Part shown: in pieces, positions 18,249 to 25,247 of the stretch
How positions within the stretch are numbered: position 1 is the first letter of the stretch
Layout of the letters: every line of letters starts with the position of its first letter
NCBI GenBank assembly: GCA_030146905.1
Contig: JASLAV010000984.1
Span: 1 to 25,345, forward strand
DNA from: Lentzea sp.
Lineage (GTDB): Bacteria > Actinomycetota > Actinomycetes > Mycobacteriales > Pseudonocardiaceae
Direction of reading: 5' to 3'
Length of the DNA: 25,345 nucleotides
Made by a program: the position numbers and the translations under genes
Notes under the pieces: generated by a model
What the model was told of the DNA's origin: nothing
The model's database searches: none
Seen by the model: only the letters and a program-made list of their open reading frames with translations

Positions 18249-18351
18249 GGAGTAGCCCAATCAGTTGGTCGTGGAAAGCCGTCAAGGCTAGTCCACCCCG
18301 GATGGCCGTGTCGGCTTGCGTGCGATCCTTTGGCTGCGTACCAATAGCTCT

Positions 18352-18362
18352 TTCGCCGCGAA
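18352..18362. promoter_or_regulatory. Inverted repeat in the divergent lipoprotein B/GGDEF-EAL B region
   Basis: TTCGC-C-GCGAA is a perfect 5+1+5 dyad 27 bp upstream of the GGDEF-EAL B start. The 140-bp intergenic region (18249-18388) must drive both divergent genes; a TTGACG hexamer reads toward the lipoprotein gene (reverse strand) but lacks a good -10. The GCGCTT operator seen at module A is absent. Regulatory role is a guess. Confidence 0.25.
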
Positions 18363-18388
18363 GTGATGTCCACCTGAGGCGCCAAGAG

Positions 18389-20344
18389 ATGCTGTCCAAC
18401 TGGGTCGAGGCCCGCACGACCGCGCACACGACCGTCATCAGCCTGACGATCGGTCTTGCCGCGCTGGCGGGCCTCGCGCTGTGGACGAGCCTGAGCATGC
18501 AGCGCGCCGCCACGCACCTGCACGAGCTCAACGAGATGAGCGACCACTGGGGCCTCGTCGTGCAGAACGTCGACGTCGCCGACCACGCCCTCGTCGACTA
18601 CCTCCGCTCCGGCACACCCGTCATGCGCAGGCCCGTCTCGCACGCCGCGGGTGCCGCGGGGCAGAGCCTGCGGTGGCTGAAGGACCGGGGCGGACCGGCC
18701 GACGTGCGCGCCGCCACGATCGTCACCGACCTGTACGGCGACTACTCGAACCTGTTGCGCGAGACGGTCGCGGCAGGCGACCGCGGCGACACCACCGCCG
18801 CGTTCCAGAAGGCGGACCAGGCCGAGCTCACGCTCGTCTCGTTGCGCAAACAGCTCTCCACGGTCGTGCAGCTCAAACGTCTGGAGACCACCGACTACCT
18901 GCGTGCGGCGGAGGCGCAGAACAGCCGTCTCCGCCTCGCCGCCGTGATCGCGTTCGTCGTCGACCTCGGCCTGGTCGGGTTGTGCGCCGTGGTCCTGATC
19001 GGCCACCGCCGCAAGATCCTGCGCCAGGCGGCCAAGAGCGAGCACGAGGCGATGCACGACGCGCTCACCGGCCTCGCCAACCGCACCCTGCTCGTCCACC
19101 ACGTCCAGCAGGCCATCGAGCGCTCCGACCGCACCGGCGACCCGCTCGGCCTGTTCCTGATCGACCTCAACCGCTTCAAGCCGATCAACGACACGCTCGG
19201 CCACGCGTTCGGCGACCGGCTGCTCCAGCACGTCGCGAACCGCCTGACCACGGCCGTCCGCGACATCGACACGGTGGCGCGCCTCGGCGGTGACGAGTTC
19301 GCCGTCCTGCTGCCGTCGGTGCTCTCGCCGGTCAACGCCCTGGTCGTCGCCGACCGGGTGCACCACGCGTTGCAGGAGTCCGTCGACCTGGACGGCCTCT
19401 CCGTCGACGTCGGCTGCAGCATCGGCGTCGCGATGTACCCGGCCGACTCGGCGGACGTCCACGACCTGCTCAAGCACGCGGACATCGCCATGTACGCGGC
19501 CAAGCGCGCCCGCCTCGGCACGTCCGTCTTCGAACCCGGCGACGACCACAGCGCCGCCCAGCTCACCGTGATCAGCGACCTGCGCCGCGCCATCGACCAG
19601 GAGGAGCTGGTGCTGCACTACCAGCCCAAGGCCGACCTGCGCACCGGCACCATCTGCGGCGCGGAGGTCCTGTGCCGCTGGCAGCACCCGCGCCTCGGCC
19701 TGCTCGGTCCTGACCGCTTCATCCCGGCAGCAGAGGAGACCGGGCTGATCGAACCCCTCACCCAGTACGTGCTCGACCGCGCCCTCGCCCAGTGCCACAC
19801 CTGGCACACCGGCGGCTGGGACGTGCCGGTCTCGGTCAACGTCGGAGCCCAGTGCCTGCACGACCAGACGTTCCCCGAGCAGGTCGCCGACGTGCTGAAG
19901 CTGCACGGCCGTCCGCCGGACGTGCTGACGCTGGAGATCACCGAGAGCGCGATCATCGCCGACCCGCTCCGCGCGAGCGACGTGCTGACCCGCCTGCGGG
20001 ACCTCGGTGTCCGGCTGTCGATCGACGACTTCGGCACCGGCTACTCGTCGATCGCCTACCTGCGCACGATGCCCGTGCACGAGATGAAGATCGACCGTTC
20101 GTTCACGACGAACATGCGCTCGGACCCGTCCAGCGGAGCGATCACCCGGTCGTTGCTCGGGCTCGCGCACAACCTGGAGCTGGAGGTCGTGGCCGAGGGC
20201 GTCGAGGACGAGGAGACGTGGTCCGCCCTCGCCGCCCTGGGCTGCGACATCGTGCAGGGGTACTGCCTGAGCAGGCCGTTGCCCGCCGACGAGTTCGCCG
20301 AATGGCTGCGCGACCGGACGCTCAAGGAGCTGACCGCGCCGTGA
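18389..20344 (+). CDS. Membrane GGDEF-EAL protein B (diguanylate cyclase/c-di-GMP phosphodiesterase)
   Basis: 651 residues from an ATG at 18389 with GAGG 9 nt upstream; the frame is open further upstream only as a shadow of the lipoprotein gene. Layout equals copy A: TM 15-37, extracytoplasmic helical region of about 145 residues, TM 183-206, the linker GHRRKILRQAAK identical to copy A, GGDEF at 300-304 with an RDID inhibition site, and an EAL domain with EVL at 426-428. EITES, IDDFGTGYSS, MKIDRSF, EGVED and QGYCLS are intact. Two differences from A: the metal-site segment is DLNRFK (not DLDRFK) and EAL is EVL, a variant found in active phosphodiesterases. Both activities remain possible, with perhaps a different balance. 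It is divergent from lipoprotein B and ends 1 bp from the M28 peptidase stop. Confidence 0.93.
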   Translation: MLSNWVEARTTAHTTVISLTIGLAALAGLALWTSLSMQRAATHLHELNEMSDHWGLVVQNVDVADHALVDYLRSGTPVMRRPVSHAAGAAGQSLRWLKDRGGPADVRAATIVTDLYGDYSNLLRETVAAGDRGDTTAAFQKADQAELTLVSLRKQLSTVVQLKRLETTDYLRAAEAQNSRLRLAAVIAFVVDLGLVGLCAVVLIGHRRKILRQAAKSEHEAMHDALTGLANRTLLVHHVQQAIERSDRTGDPLGLFLIDLNRFKPINDTLGHAFGDRLLQHVANRLTTAVRDIDTVARLGGDEFAVLLPSVLSPVNALVVADRVHHALQESVDLDGLSVDVGCSIGVAMYPADSADVHDLLKHADIAMYAAKRARLGTSVFEPGDDHSAAQLTVISDLRRAIDQEELVLHYQPKADLRTGTICGAEVLCRWQHPRLGLLGPDRFIPAAEETGLIEPLTQYVLDRALAQCHTWHTGGWDVPVSVNVGAQCLHDQTFPEQVADVLKLHGRPPDVLTLEITESAIIADPLRASDVLTRLRDLGVRLSIDDFGTGYSSIAYLRTMPVHEMKIDRSFTTNMRSDPSSGAITRSLLGLAHNLELEVVAEGVEDEETWSALAALGCDIVQGYCLSRPLPADEFAEWLRDRTLKELTAP

Positions 20345-20345
20345 G

Positions 20346-21665
20346 CTACCGCTCGGTCGCGAGCCGGTAGGCGGCCGCGCCGATCAGCTCCAGCGACACC
20401 TGCAACCGCTCCAGGCTGATGTTGTCCCGGATCGTGTCCTCCGGCGTGTGGTAGATCGGCTCCAGCTGAGCGGGCCCGCCCTCGCCTCGCCAGCTGAAGT
20501 TCGCCGACGCCACGCCCTTCTCGTGGAACGGCACGTGGTCGCTCGACCCGCGCGCCACCGGCCCGTGCACCCGAGGGTCGTACCCGAGCCGCCGGGCCGC
20601 GGCGCGGACACCGGCGGTCGTCGCGTTGTCCGCGCCGTCGACGGACAGCAGCCAGTACGCCGTGGCGGGGTCGTGGCTCGTCGCGACCATGTCGTTCTGG
20701 AACACGCCCTTGATCCGCGCGATCTCCTCCGGCGCCAGCTGCGAGACGTAGTGCCGCGACCCGAGCAGCCCCTGTTCCTCCGACCCCCACAGGGCGAAGC
20801 GCAGCGCCTTGTGCGTCGGCAGGTAGCGCAGCACCCGCGCCAGTTCCAGGCACAGCACCGTGCCGCTGCCGTCGTCGTTGGCGCCAGGTGATCCCGGCAC
20901 GCTGTCGTAGTGCGCGGTCACCATGACGACCCCGTTGTCCCGCCAGGGGAACGTCGCCGGTCGTTCCGCGATCACGTTGTAGGACGTCAGGTTCGGGTGG
21001 TGGGTCGTGCTGATCGTCAGCTCACCGGACCCCTGGGCGCGCAGCTTCTCCGTGTGCACCTGCGCGAGGCCGATCACCGGCACGGCGACGTTCCCGTCGA
21101 GCGTGGGGGAGAAGGCGCTGGACCTGCTGGCCGTCGTGGAGATCCGGCCGAGCACCACCGCCACCGCGCCGCGTTCGACGGCCGCGTGGGTCGGCGCGGA
21201 TCCGGCCGGTGCGTTGACGTAGAAGGCGATCTTGCCGGTCAGGTCGGGCAGCTGGCCGTCGACCACCTCGACGAACGGCGCCCTGACCGTCACGCCGAGC
21301 GCCCCGAACCGCGAGGCACCGGCCTGCCAGCGCGAGTTGACCTCGGCGAGGTACTTGTCCGGGACGGTGAACGGTTGCGTCGTCACCTGGTACCGCAACG
21401 CCTTCAGCTCGCGGACGAGGTAGTCGCGGGCGCGGTGCTCGGACGCGGTGCCGCCGATGCGCGGCCCGATCCTGTCGCTGAGCACCTCGAGGTGTTCGAG
21501 CGCGTGACGTGCCCGGACCCTTGCCACGACGGGGAAGTCACCGAGGTCGAGGTCCGGGAGGTGCGCGGCGCCCGGCCGCTGCTCTGTCGCCGCGAGCGCG
21601 CTCGCGGGGTTGGCCACGACGGCGGCCACTCCGGCCGCCGCGGCCAGGAAGTCACGTCTGCGCAT
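20346..21665 (-). CDS. Tat-exported M28-family metallopeptidase with PA domain
   Basis: 439 residues from an ATG at 21665. The N-terminus MRRRDFLAAAAGVAAVVANP is a twin-arginine signal (RRDFL) with cleavage near ALA-AT. Residues about 125-220 resemble a PA (protease-associated) insert. The M28 zinc site is complete: H252 (TAHYDS), D264 (GANDDGSG), E296-E297 (WGSEEQGL), D325 (QNDMV) and H406 (YHTPED). Family members are aminopeptidases that use two zinc ions to remove N-terminal residues from peptides outside the cell. A likely promoter lies upstream (21701-21730). It converges with GGDEF-EAL B with almost no gap; no functional link between the two is evident. Confidence 0.92.
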   Translation of the reverse strand: MRRRDFLAAAAGVAAVVANPASALAATEQRPGAAHLPDLDLGDFPVVARVRARHALEHLEVLSDRIGPRIGGTASEHRARDYLVRELKALRYQVTTQPFTVPDKYLAEVNSRWQAGASRFGALGVTVRAPFVEVVDGQLPDLTGKIAFYVNAPAGSAPTHAAVERGAVAVVLGRISTTASRSSAFSPTLDGNVAVPVIGLAQVHTEKLRAQGSGELTISTTHHPNLTSYNVIAERPATFPWRDNGVVMVTAHYDSVPGSPGANDDGSGTVLCLELARVLRYLPTHKALRFALWGSEEQGLLGSRHYVSQLAPEEIARIKGVFQNDMVATSHDPATAYWLLSVDGADNATTAGVRAAARRLGYDPRVHGPVARGSSDHVPFHEKGVASANFSWRGEGGPAQLEPIYHTPEDTIRDNISLERLQVSLELIGAAAYRLATER

Positions 21666-21700
21666 GTCCGTCCCCCATCTGAAGATGTGCCGGCCAGCCG

Positions 21701-21730
21701 AACGTAGGCAGGCGGGTGGAGGCGGGACAA
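21701..21730 (-). promoter_or_regulatory. Promoter candidate for the M28 peptidase gene
   Basis: Reverse-strand TTGTCC (21730-21725), an 18-bp spacer and TACGTT (21706-21701) lie in the 69-bp gap behind the membrane-protein gene, giving a leader of about 30 nt with GGGGGA before the ATG. Confidence 0.4.
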
Positions 21731-21734
21731 CCGA

Positions 21735-22745
21735 CTAGTGGCTGGCTTTCGCCGACGCGTGGTCGAGGACGAGGTCCTGCACCTGCCGGCGTGCGTCCGA
21801 ACGGGCCTTGTGCACGCACGCCATCAGTTGCGCCGCCAGCACCTCGGGGTCGAGGTCGCGCACGGCAGGGCTCAGCGTGATGCCCGTGGTGACGCCGTTC
21901 GAGTCGACCGTGACGCTGACGCCGCCGCGCGTGGCCTCACCGCTCACCGCCGCGAGCAGTCCGACGAGGTCGAGGTAGCGGTGTTCCTCGCGTTCGGCGG
22001 CGGCGTTGCGGCACTCCTCCCACCACTCGACGCGGCGGCGCAGCAACGCGGCCGCGGTCGCGGGATCGGACACCGGGACCGTCCACGAGCCGGACGCGGT
22101 GTGCAGCACGATCGCGTTCGCCTGCGCCGTGACGCGGAGGATGCGCGCGAACGCGACACCCGTGTCGACCCGTGAACCGCGCCGTGTGGTCCAGTCGACG
22201 CGGTCGGTGCCGATCACCACGCGGGAACCACCGCCCGCCAGCACGAGCGGGAACGCCGTCGAGCCGAGCTCCAGCACCGGCGTCGCGAGCAGTGAGCGAT
22301 GAGCCATCCGGGCGAGCGCGCTCGCGGAGCCCGCGCCGAGGACCCCTGCCGCGCACAACGCCTTCACCGCGATGGCCGCGCCGGGGCTGAGCCGCAGCGC
22401 GATGCCGGAGCCGGGCAGCACACCGAGCACGAGCTGCGCGCCGGTCATCAGGGTGGTCGCGGGCAGCCACGAGTGCGGGTCGCTCAACCCGTTGCGGCGC
22501 AACCAGGACAGCAACGCCCACGCGCACGCCGCCGCGGCGACGGCCGGAATCGCCGACCACCACGGCATGATCCGCTGCCCGGCCGACGTCATCCCGGCGA
22601 GCACGACGCAGACGATGCCGATCGCGACGGGCAGCACACCGGCCGAGAGCAGCAGCAACGTCCTGGTGCGGCGCCACCGCGCTGCCAGCGCGTGGACGAC
22701 CTGGGGATCATTGATCAACGGGATGGAGCGGGGGATGAGTGTCAT
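21735..22745 (-). CDS. Membrane protein with PH-like middle and YbaB/EbfC-like C-terminal segment
   Basis: 336 residues from an ATG at 22745 (MTLIPRSIPLINDPQVVHAL), with GAGGGG 7 nt upstream. Hydrophobic segments at about 30-52, 59-80, 100-115 and 123-145 suggest four membrane helices. Residues about 165-240 form a beta-rich stretch (SRVVIGTDRVDWTTRRGSRV, then ASGSWTVPVSDPATAAALLR) like a bacterial PH domain. The end, with GGVSVTVDSNGVTTGITLSP and LDPEVLAAQLMACVHKARSDA, resembles the core of actinobacterial YbaB/EbfC nucleoid-associated proteins. Full-length function is unknown; the domain calls are pattern-based. A promoter overlapped by a tandem TGTC-N7-GACA dyad lies upstream, so expression appears regulated. 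Confidence 0.65.
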   Translation of the reverse strand: MTLIPRSIPLINDPQVVHALAARWRRTRTLLLLSAGVLPVAIGIVCVVLAGMTSAGQRIMPWWSAIPAVAAAACAWALLSWLRRNGLSDPHSWLPATTLMTGAQLVLGVLPGSGIALRLSPGAAIAVKALCAAGVLGAGSASALARMAHRSLLATPVLELGSTAFPLVLAGGGSRVVIGTDRVDWTTRRGSRVDTGVAFARILRVTAQANAIVLHTASGSWTVPVSDPATAAALLRRRVEWWEECRNAAAEREEHRYLDLVGLLAAVSGEATRGGVSVTVDSNGVTTGITLSPAVRDLDPEVLAAQLMACVHKARSDARRQVQDLVLDHASAKASH

Positions 22746-22825
22746 TTGCGCGCCCCTCGTCAGCTCTCCGCCGCCACCGCGTGTGACGTGCGGGCCGACC
22801 AGACTTCCCGGCTCACCTGCCCGTG

Positions 22826-22854
22826 AATATGCCGCAAATGTCCAGACCAGACAA
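22826..22854 (-). promoter_or_regulatory. Promoter of the membrane/YbaB-like gene
   Basis: Reverse strand: TTGTCT (22854-22849), 17-bp spacer, CATATT (22831-22826). Each hexamer matches four of six consensus bases at the ideal spacing, giving a leader of about 75 nt. An operator-like dyad (22839-22853) overlaps the -35 and spacer. Confidence 0.5.
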
Positions 22855-22877
22855 GGCATGTCCACTGTAGACAGTGC
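22838..22877. promoter_or_regulatory. Tandem TGTC-N7-GACA operator-like sites
   Basis: Two 20-bp direct repeats (22838-22857 and 22858-22877) share ATGTCCA and AGACA at identical spacing, so each contains the dyad TGTC-N7-GACA. The second also holds CACTGT-AG-ACAGTG (22863-22876), a perfect dyad. A 20-bp period places both on one face of the helix, as expected for cooperative repressor dimers. The sites lie between the divergent membrane-protein and GNAT genes. Confidence 0.5.
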
Positions 22878-22905
22878 TGATAGCTGCTTGAATGCTGGAA
22901 ATCAC

Positions 22906-22925
22906 TCCGCGGAAACTCCGCGGAG
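22906..22925. repeat. Two TCCGCGGA palindromes
   Basis: TCCGCGGA occurs at 22906-22913 and 22917-22924, 11 bp apart, the second extended to CTCCGCGGAG. Next to it is GGTGATCACC (22940-22949), another perfect palindrome spanning the GNAT start. These may be operators or hairpins in the GNAT leader. Confidence 0.4.
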
Positions 22926-22940
22926 CTGTTGACTACCAGG

Positions 22941-23339
22941 GTGATCACCTATGACATGGACGTCAGCGGTCTGACCGAGGACGATCTCACCGGTTTTTTC
23001 GTCGGCTGGCCCACGCCGCCGTCTCCCGCACAGCACCTCGCCGTGTTGCGGGGGAGCTACCGCGTGGTGATCGCACGCTCGGGGGACACCGTCGCGGGGT
23101 TCGTCACCATGATCAGCGACGGCGTGCTGACGGCGTTCGTCCCGTGGCTGGAGGTGCGGCCGGAGTTCCAGGGCCGGGGCATCGGGTCAGAGCTGGTGCG
23201 CAGGATCCTCGCCGAGGGCGCGCACCTCTACTCGGTCGACCTGACCTGCGACGACGCGCTGCGGCCGTTCTACGAACGCCTCGGCATGACCGCGCTCACC
23301 GGCATGGGGGTGCGCCACCGCGGCGCGGTGAGCGGCTAG
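22941..23339 (+). CDS. GNAT-family N-acetyltransferase
   Basis: 132 residues from a GTG at 22941 (VITYDMDVSGLTEDDLTGFF). An in-frame TTG at 22929 would give four more residues; neither has an ideal ribosome site, though GGAG lies at 22922-22925. The acetyl-CoA loop is clear in VRPEFQGRGIGSELVRRIL (motif A, Q/RxxGxG), and FYERLGMTAL is the usual motif B end. GNAT enzymes transfer acetyl groups to amines of small molecules or proteins; the acceptor is unknown. The stop overlaps the convergent 102-residue gene by 3 bp. Confidence 0.88.
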   Translation: MITYDMDVSGLTEDDLTGFFVGWPTPPSPAQHLAVLRGSYRVVIARSGDTVAGFVTMISDGVLTAFVPWLEVRPEFQGRGIGSELVRRILAEGAHLYSVDLTCDDALRPFYERLGMTALTGMGVRHRGAVSG

Positions 23340-23644
23340 ATGCCTTCGAGGTCGAGGGTCTGCTGGTGCGGCCCGCCGGTGAACGAGCTGCTGAGCAGGC
23401 CGGCCGAACGGCACCGCCCGCACGTCACCGGTGAGGTCGTCGCCTTGAACCGGGTGAAGTCCCAGCTGCCGGTGCCGACGTGGCAGCCGGGGCCGGGCAC
23501 CTCCAGCCCGAGCCAGCCCTGCAGCCGCACGGCGTGGACGACGTCGGACCCCTCGAGGTAGCCGTTGAGCCGTCCCGCGAACCGGTTGCGCGCCTCCCGC
23601 GCGGGCGCGCTGAGTGCCTCCTGCAACATCGAGATGCCGTTCAT
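23336..23644 (-). CDS. Hypothetical small protein downstream of PadR
   Basis: 102 residues from an ATG at 23644, 15 bp after the PadR stop; a second ATG at residue 6 is possible. No better frame occupies this stretch, and the codon pattern fits a real gene. It opens with an amphipathic helical part (MLQEALSAPAREARNRFAGR) and has GPGCHVGTGSWDFTRF and a CGRC pair near residues 75-78, so three cysteines and a histidine could bind zinc. I do not recognise the family. Its position behind PadR suggests joint transcription, so it may work with or be regulated by PadR. Confidence 0.6.
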   Translation of the reverse strand: MNGISMLQEALSAPAREARNRFAGRLNGYLEGSDVVHAVRLQGWLGLEVPGPGCHVGTGSWDFTRFKATTSPVTCGRCRSAGLLSSSFTGGPHQQTLDLEGI

Positions 23645-23659
23645 GACACCGATTCAACC

Positions 23660-24232
23660 TCACCCGGACGTGTCGAGCCTCGCACCACGCCGCTCCAGGA
23701 CTGTGAGACTGCGCGCGCACCACCGCACGTTGCCCCGCTCGAACGACAGGCCGCGCAACAGGGTCAGGTACGGCCCGACCCGGTCGGCGTGGTCGAGGAA
23801 CTCCTCCTCGGTCCGTCCGTCGAGCAGCCTGGCCCTGAGGCGCTCGTACCGCGCGACCTTCGCCTCCGCCCACTGCCTGCGTTCCCTGATCGAGGCCTTC
23901 ACCGCCTCGACGTCACCCGCCTCCGCCGCCATGACCGCGACCAGCAGCTCGTCGCGGATCGCGGTGGGCCTGTGCTGCTCGGCCGTGAACGCGGTCAACG
24001 CCTCCAGGCCCTTCCCGGTCAGCGTGAACAACCGCTTGTTCGGCCGGCGCTCCTGCTCGACCGTGCGCGCCCGCACCAGCCCGTCCGCCTCCATCCTGTC
24101 CAGCTCGCGGTAGAGCTGCTGAGGGGTGCACGTCCAGAAGTTCGCCACCGACGCGTCGAACGCCTTCGCCAGGTCGTAGCCGGACGCCTCCCCGTCGAGC
24201 AAGGCGGCCATCACGGCGTTGCGCAGAGACAT
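23660..24232 (-). CDS. PadR-family transcriptional regulator
   Basis: 190 residues from an ATG at 24232. The N-terminal winged helix is typical: MSLRNAVMAALLDGEASGYD, LAKAFDASVANFW, QQLYRELDRMEADGLV and RRPNKRLFTLTGKGLEAL. The C-terminal PadR/Vir-like helical domain (about 90-180) provides dimer contacts (VEAVKASIRERRQWAEAKVA). PadR proteins are repressors released by small ligands such as phenolic acids or drugs. A TAACCT box lies exactly 6 nt before the ATG with a TTGTTG -35 at 17 bp, so the message is probably leaderless. A palindrome over the -35 implies autorepression and control of the divergent NTF2-like gene. Confidence 0.93.
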   Translation of the reverse strand: MSLRNAVMAALLDGEASGYDLAKAFDASVANFWTCTPQQLYRELDRMEADGLVRARTVEQERRPNKRLFTLTGKGLEALTAFTAEQHRPTAIRDELLVAVMAAEAGDVEAVKASIRERRQWAEAKVARYERLRARLLDGRTEEEFLDHADRVGPYLTLLRGLSFERGNVRWCARSLTVLERRGARLDTSG

Positions 24233-24238
24233 AGCCGC

Positions 24239-24279
24239 AGGTTACGGTGCCCTGACCTAGTCAACAAGTTGAGTACCGT
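24239..24279. promoter_or_regulatory. Divergent promoters with a PadR-type operator
   Basis: Toward padR (reverse): TTGTTG (24267-24262), 17 bp, TAACCT (24244-24239). Toward the NTF2-like gene (forward): CTGACC (24252-24257), 16 bp, TACCGT (24274-24279). The dyad TAg-TCAAC-aa-GTTGA-gTA (24258-24275) covers the padR -35 and fills the forward spacer, so one bound dimer could repress both promoters. Confidence 0.6.
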
Positions 24280-24290
24280 GGGGTTGTGAC

Positions 24291-24677
24291 GTGAACGCAT
24301 TCCGCAAGGCGGTCGAGGCACGCGACACCGATGCCATCACGGCCTGCCTGGCCGACGACGTGGTGTTCACCAGTCCCGTCGCGTTCGCGCCGTACCCCGG
24401 CAAGCCGATCACCGCCGCGATCCTGCGCGCCGTCATGCGGGTGTTCGAGAACTTCCGCTACGAGCGCGAGATCATCGACGGCGACAACCACGCGCTGGTG
24501 TTCCGCGCGGAGGTGGGCGGCAAGGACGTCCAGGGGTGCGACTTCCTGCACCTCGACGCGGACGGGTTGATCGACGAGTTCACCGTCATGGTGCGTCCGC
24601 TGTCCGGCGCCCAAGCGCTGTCGGAGGCCATGGCCGCCCAGTTCGACCAGATCAAGGCAGAAGCGCTGGCGTCCTGA
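24291..24677 (+). CDS. NTF2/SnoaL-like protein
   Basis: 128 residues from a GTG at 24291 with GGGG 8 nt upstream. The opening FRKAVEARDTDAITACLADD, then VVFTSPVAFAPYPGKPITAA, VFENFRYEREI and a set of beta strands (HALVFRAEVGG, GCDFLHLDADGLIDEFTVMV) are the cone-shaped NTF2-like fold of the SnoaL/limonene-epoxide-hydrolase superfamily. Such proteins are isomerases, cyclases or ligand binders; a catalytic residue cannot be assigned. It is divergent from padR and probably under its control. Confidence 0.85.
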   Translation: MNAFRKAVEARDTDAITACLADDVVFTSPVAFAPYPGKPITAAILRAVMRVFENFRYEREIIDGDNHALVFRAEVGGKDVQGCDFLHLDADGLIDEFTVMVRPLSGAQALSEAMAAQFDQIKAEALAS

Positions 24678-24706
24678 CCCGAACCCTTGCACCCGCCCCA
24701 CGTCGG

Positions 24707-24736
24707 CCAGGCCGCTAATTCCTTGTGCGGGCCTGG
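24707..24736. terminator. Hairpin between convergent genes
   Basis: CCAGGCC (24707-24713) pairs with GGCCTGG (24730-24736) around a 16-nt loop that contains the AT-rich gap between the NTF2-like and nucleotidyltransferase stops. Likely bidirectional; no T-tract on either side. Confidence 0.4.
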
Positions 24737-25197
24737 AGTTCGCGGAGCAGCGCGAGGTCGTGCAGATCCCGTTCGCACGGCTCGTAGCCCTGGTGGAAGT
24801 GGAGCTGCTGCTCGACCGACAGGCACGGCACGCCGGTCCAGAGGATCGTGCCGGTGACGAAGCACGAGGCCGGGTAGCGGAACGGTTCACCGGGCGTCAG
24901 CGAGGACTGCTCCGCGCTGCCGTCCCCGGCGAACCGCAGCGGGTGCAGGTCGATCTCGCGGCCGGTGGGACCGGTCAGCACGAACCGCACCGGGCGCCAC
25001 GACAGGGTTTCCGCGAACCCGAGCTCCGCCAGTGCCGCCAGCACCCGCGGTTCCTGCTCCTCGCGGTGCATGAGGTCGAGGTCGTCGTGCGGTCTGGTCT
25101 GCCTGCCCACCAAGGCGTCGACGCCCCAGCCGCCGCCGATCCAGACGTCGGAACCGTCCAGCGCTGCCAGGATCTCGAGCACGTCCTCCGCGGTCAT
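24715..25197 (-). CDS. Aminoglycoside nucleotidyltransferase-like protein (ANT(2'')/AadB-like)
   Basis: 160 residues from an ATG at 25197 (MTAEDVLEILAALDGSDVWI); upstream starts in the same frame look non-native. The nucleotidyltransferase core is complete: GGGWGVDALVG (21-31) and RPHDDLDL (35-42) with Asp39 and Asp41 as metal ligands, as in ANT(2'')-type and lincosamide nucleotidyltransferases. FVLTGPTGREIDLHPLRF supplies the third acidic residue, and SVEQQLHFHQGYE is a conserved C-terminal element. ANT enzymes adenylylate aminoglycoside hydroxyls; many chromosomal homologues in actinomycetes have no proven resistance activity. It is the second aminoglycoside-enzyme-like gene here besides 293-1231. 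Confidence 0.85.
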   Translation of the reverse strand: MTAEDVLEILAALDGSDVWIGGGWGVDALVGRQTRPHDDLDLMHREEQEPRVLAALAELGFAETLSWRPVRFVLTGPTGREIDLHPLRFAGDGSAEQSSLTPGEPFRYPASCFVTGTILWTGVPCLSVEQQLHFHQGYEPCERDLHDLALLRELQARTRN

Positions 25198-25247
25198 GCG
25201 CTCAGAAAACCAGTGCGAGCGCTTGCCGGGCCACCGCATTTCCCTGC

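Noticed and set aside
16206..18347. Plus-strand 713-codon frame across the amidohydrolase and lipoprotein B genes
   Set aside because: It spans two well-supported genes and the gap between them and has no recognisable motif.
22760..22948. Small minus-strand frame upstream of the membrane/YbaB-like gene
   Set aside because: It runs through the promoter and operator repeats, and its composition (S, H, W-rich) is unlike a native gene here.
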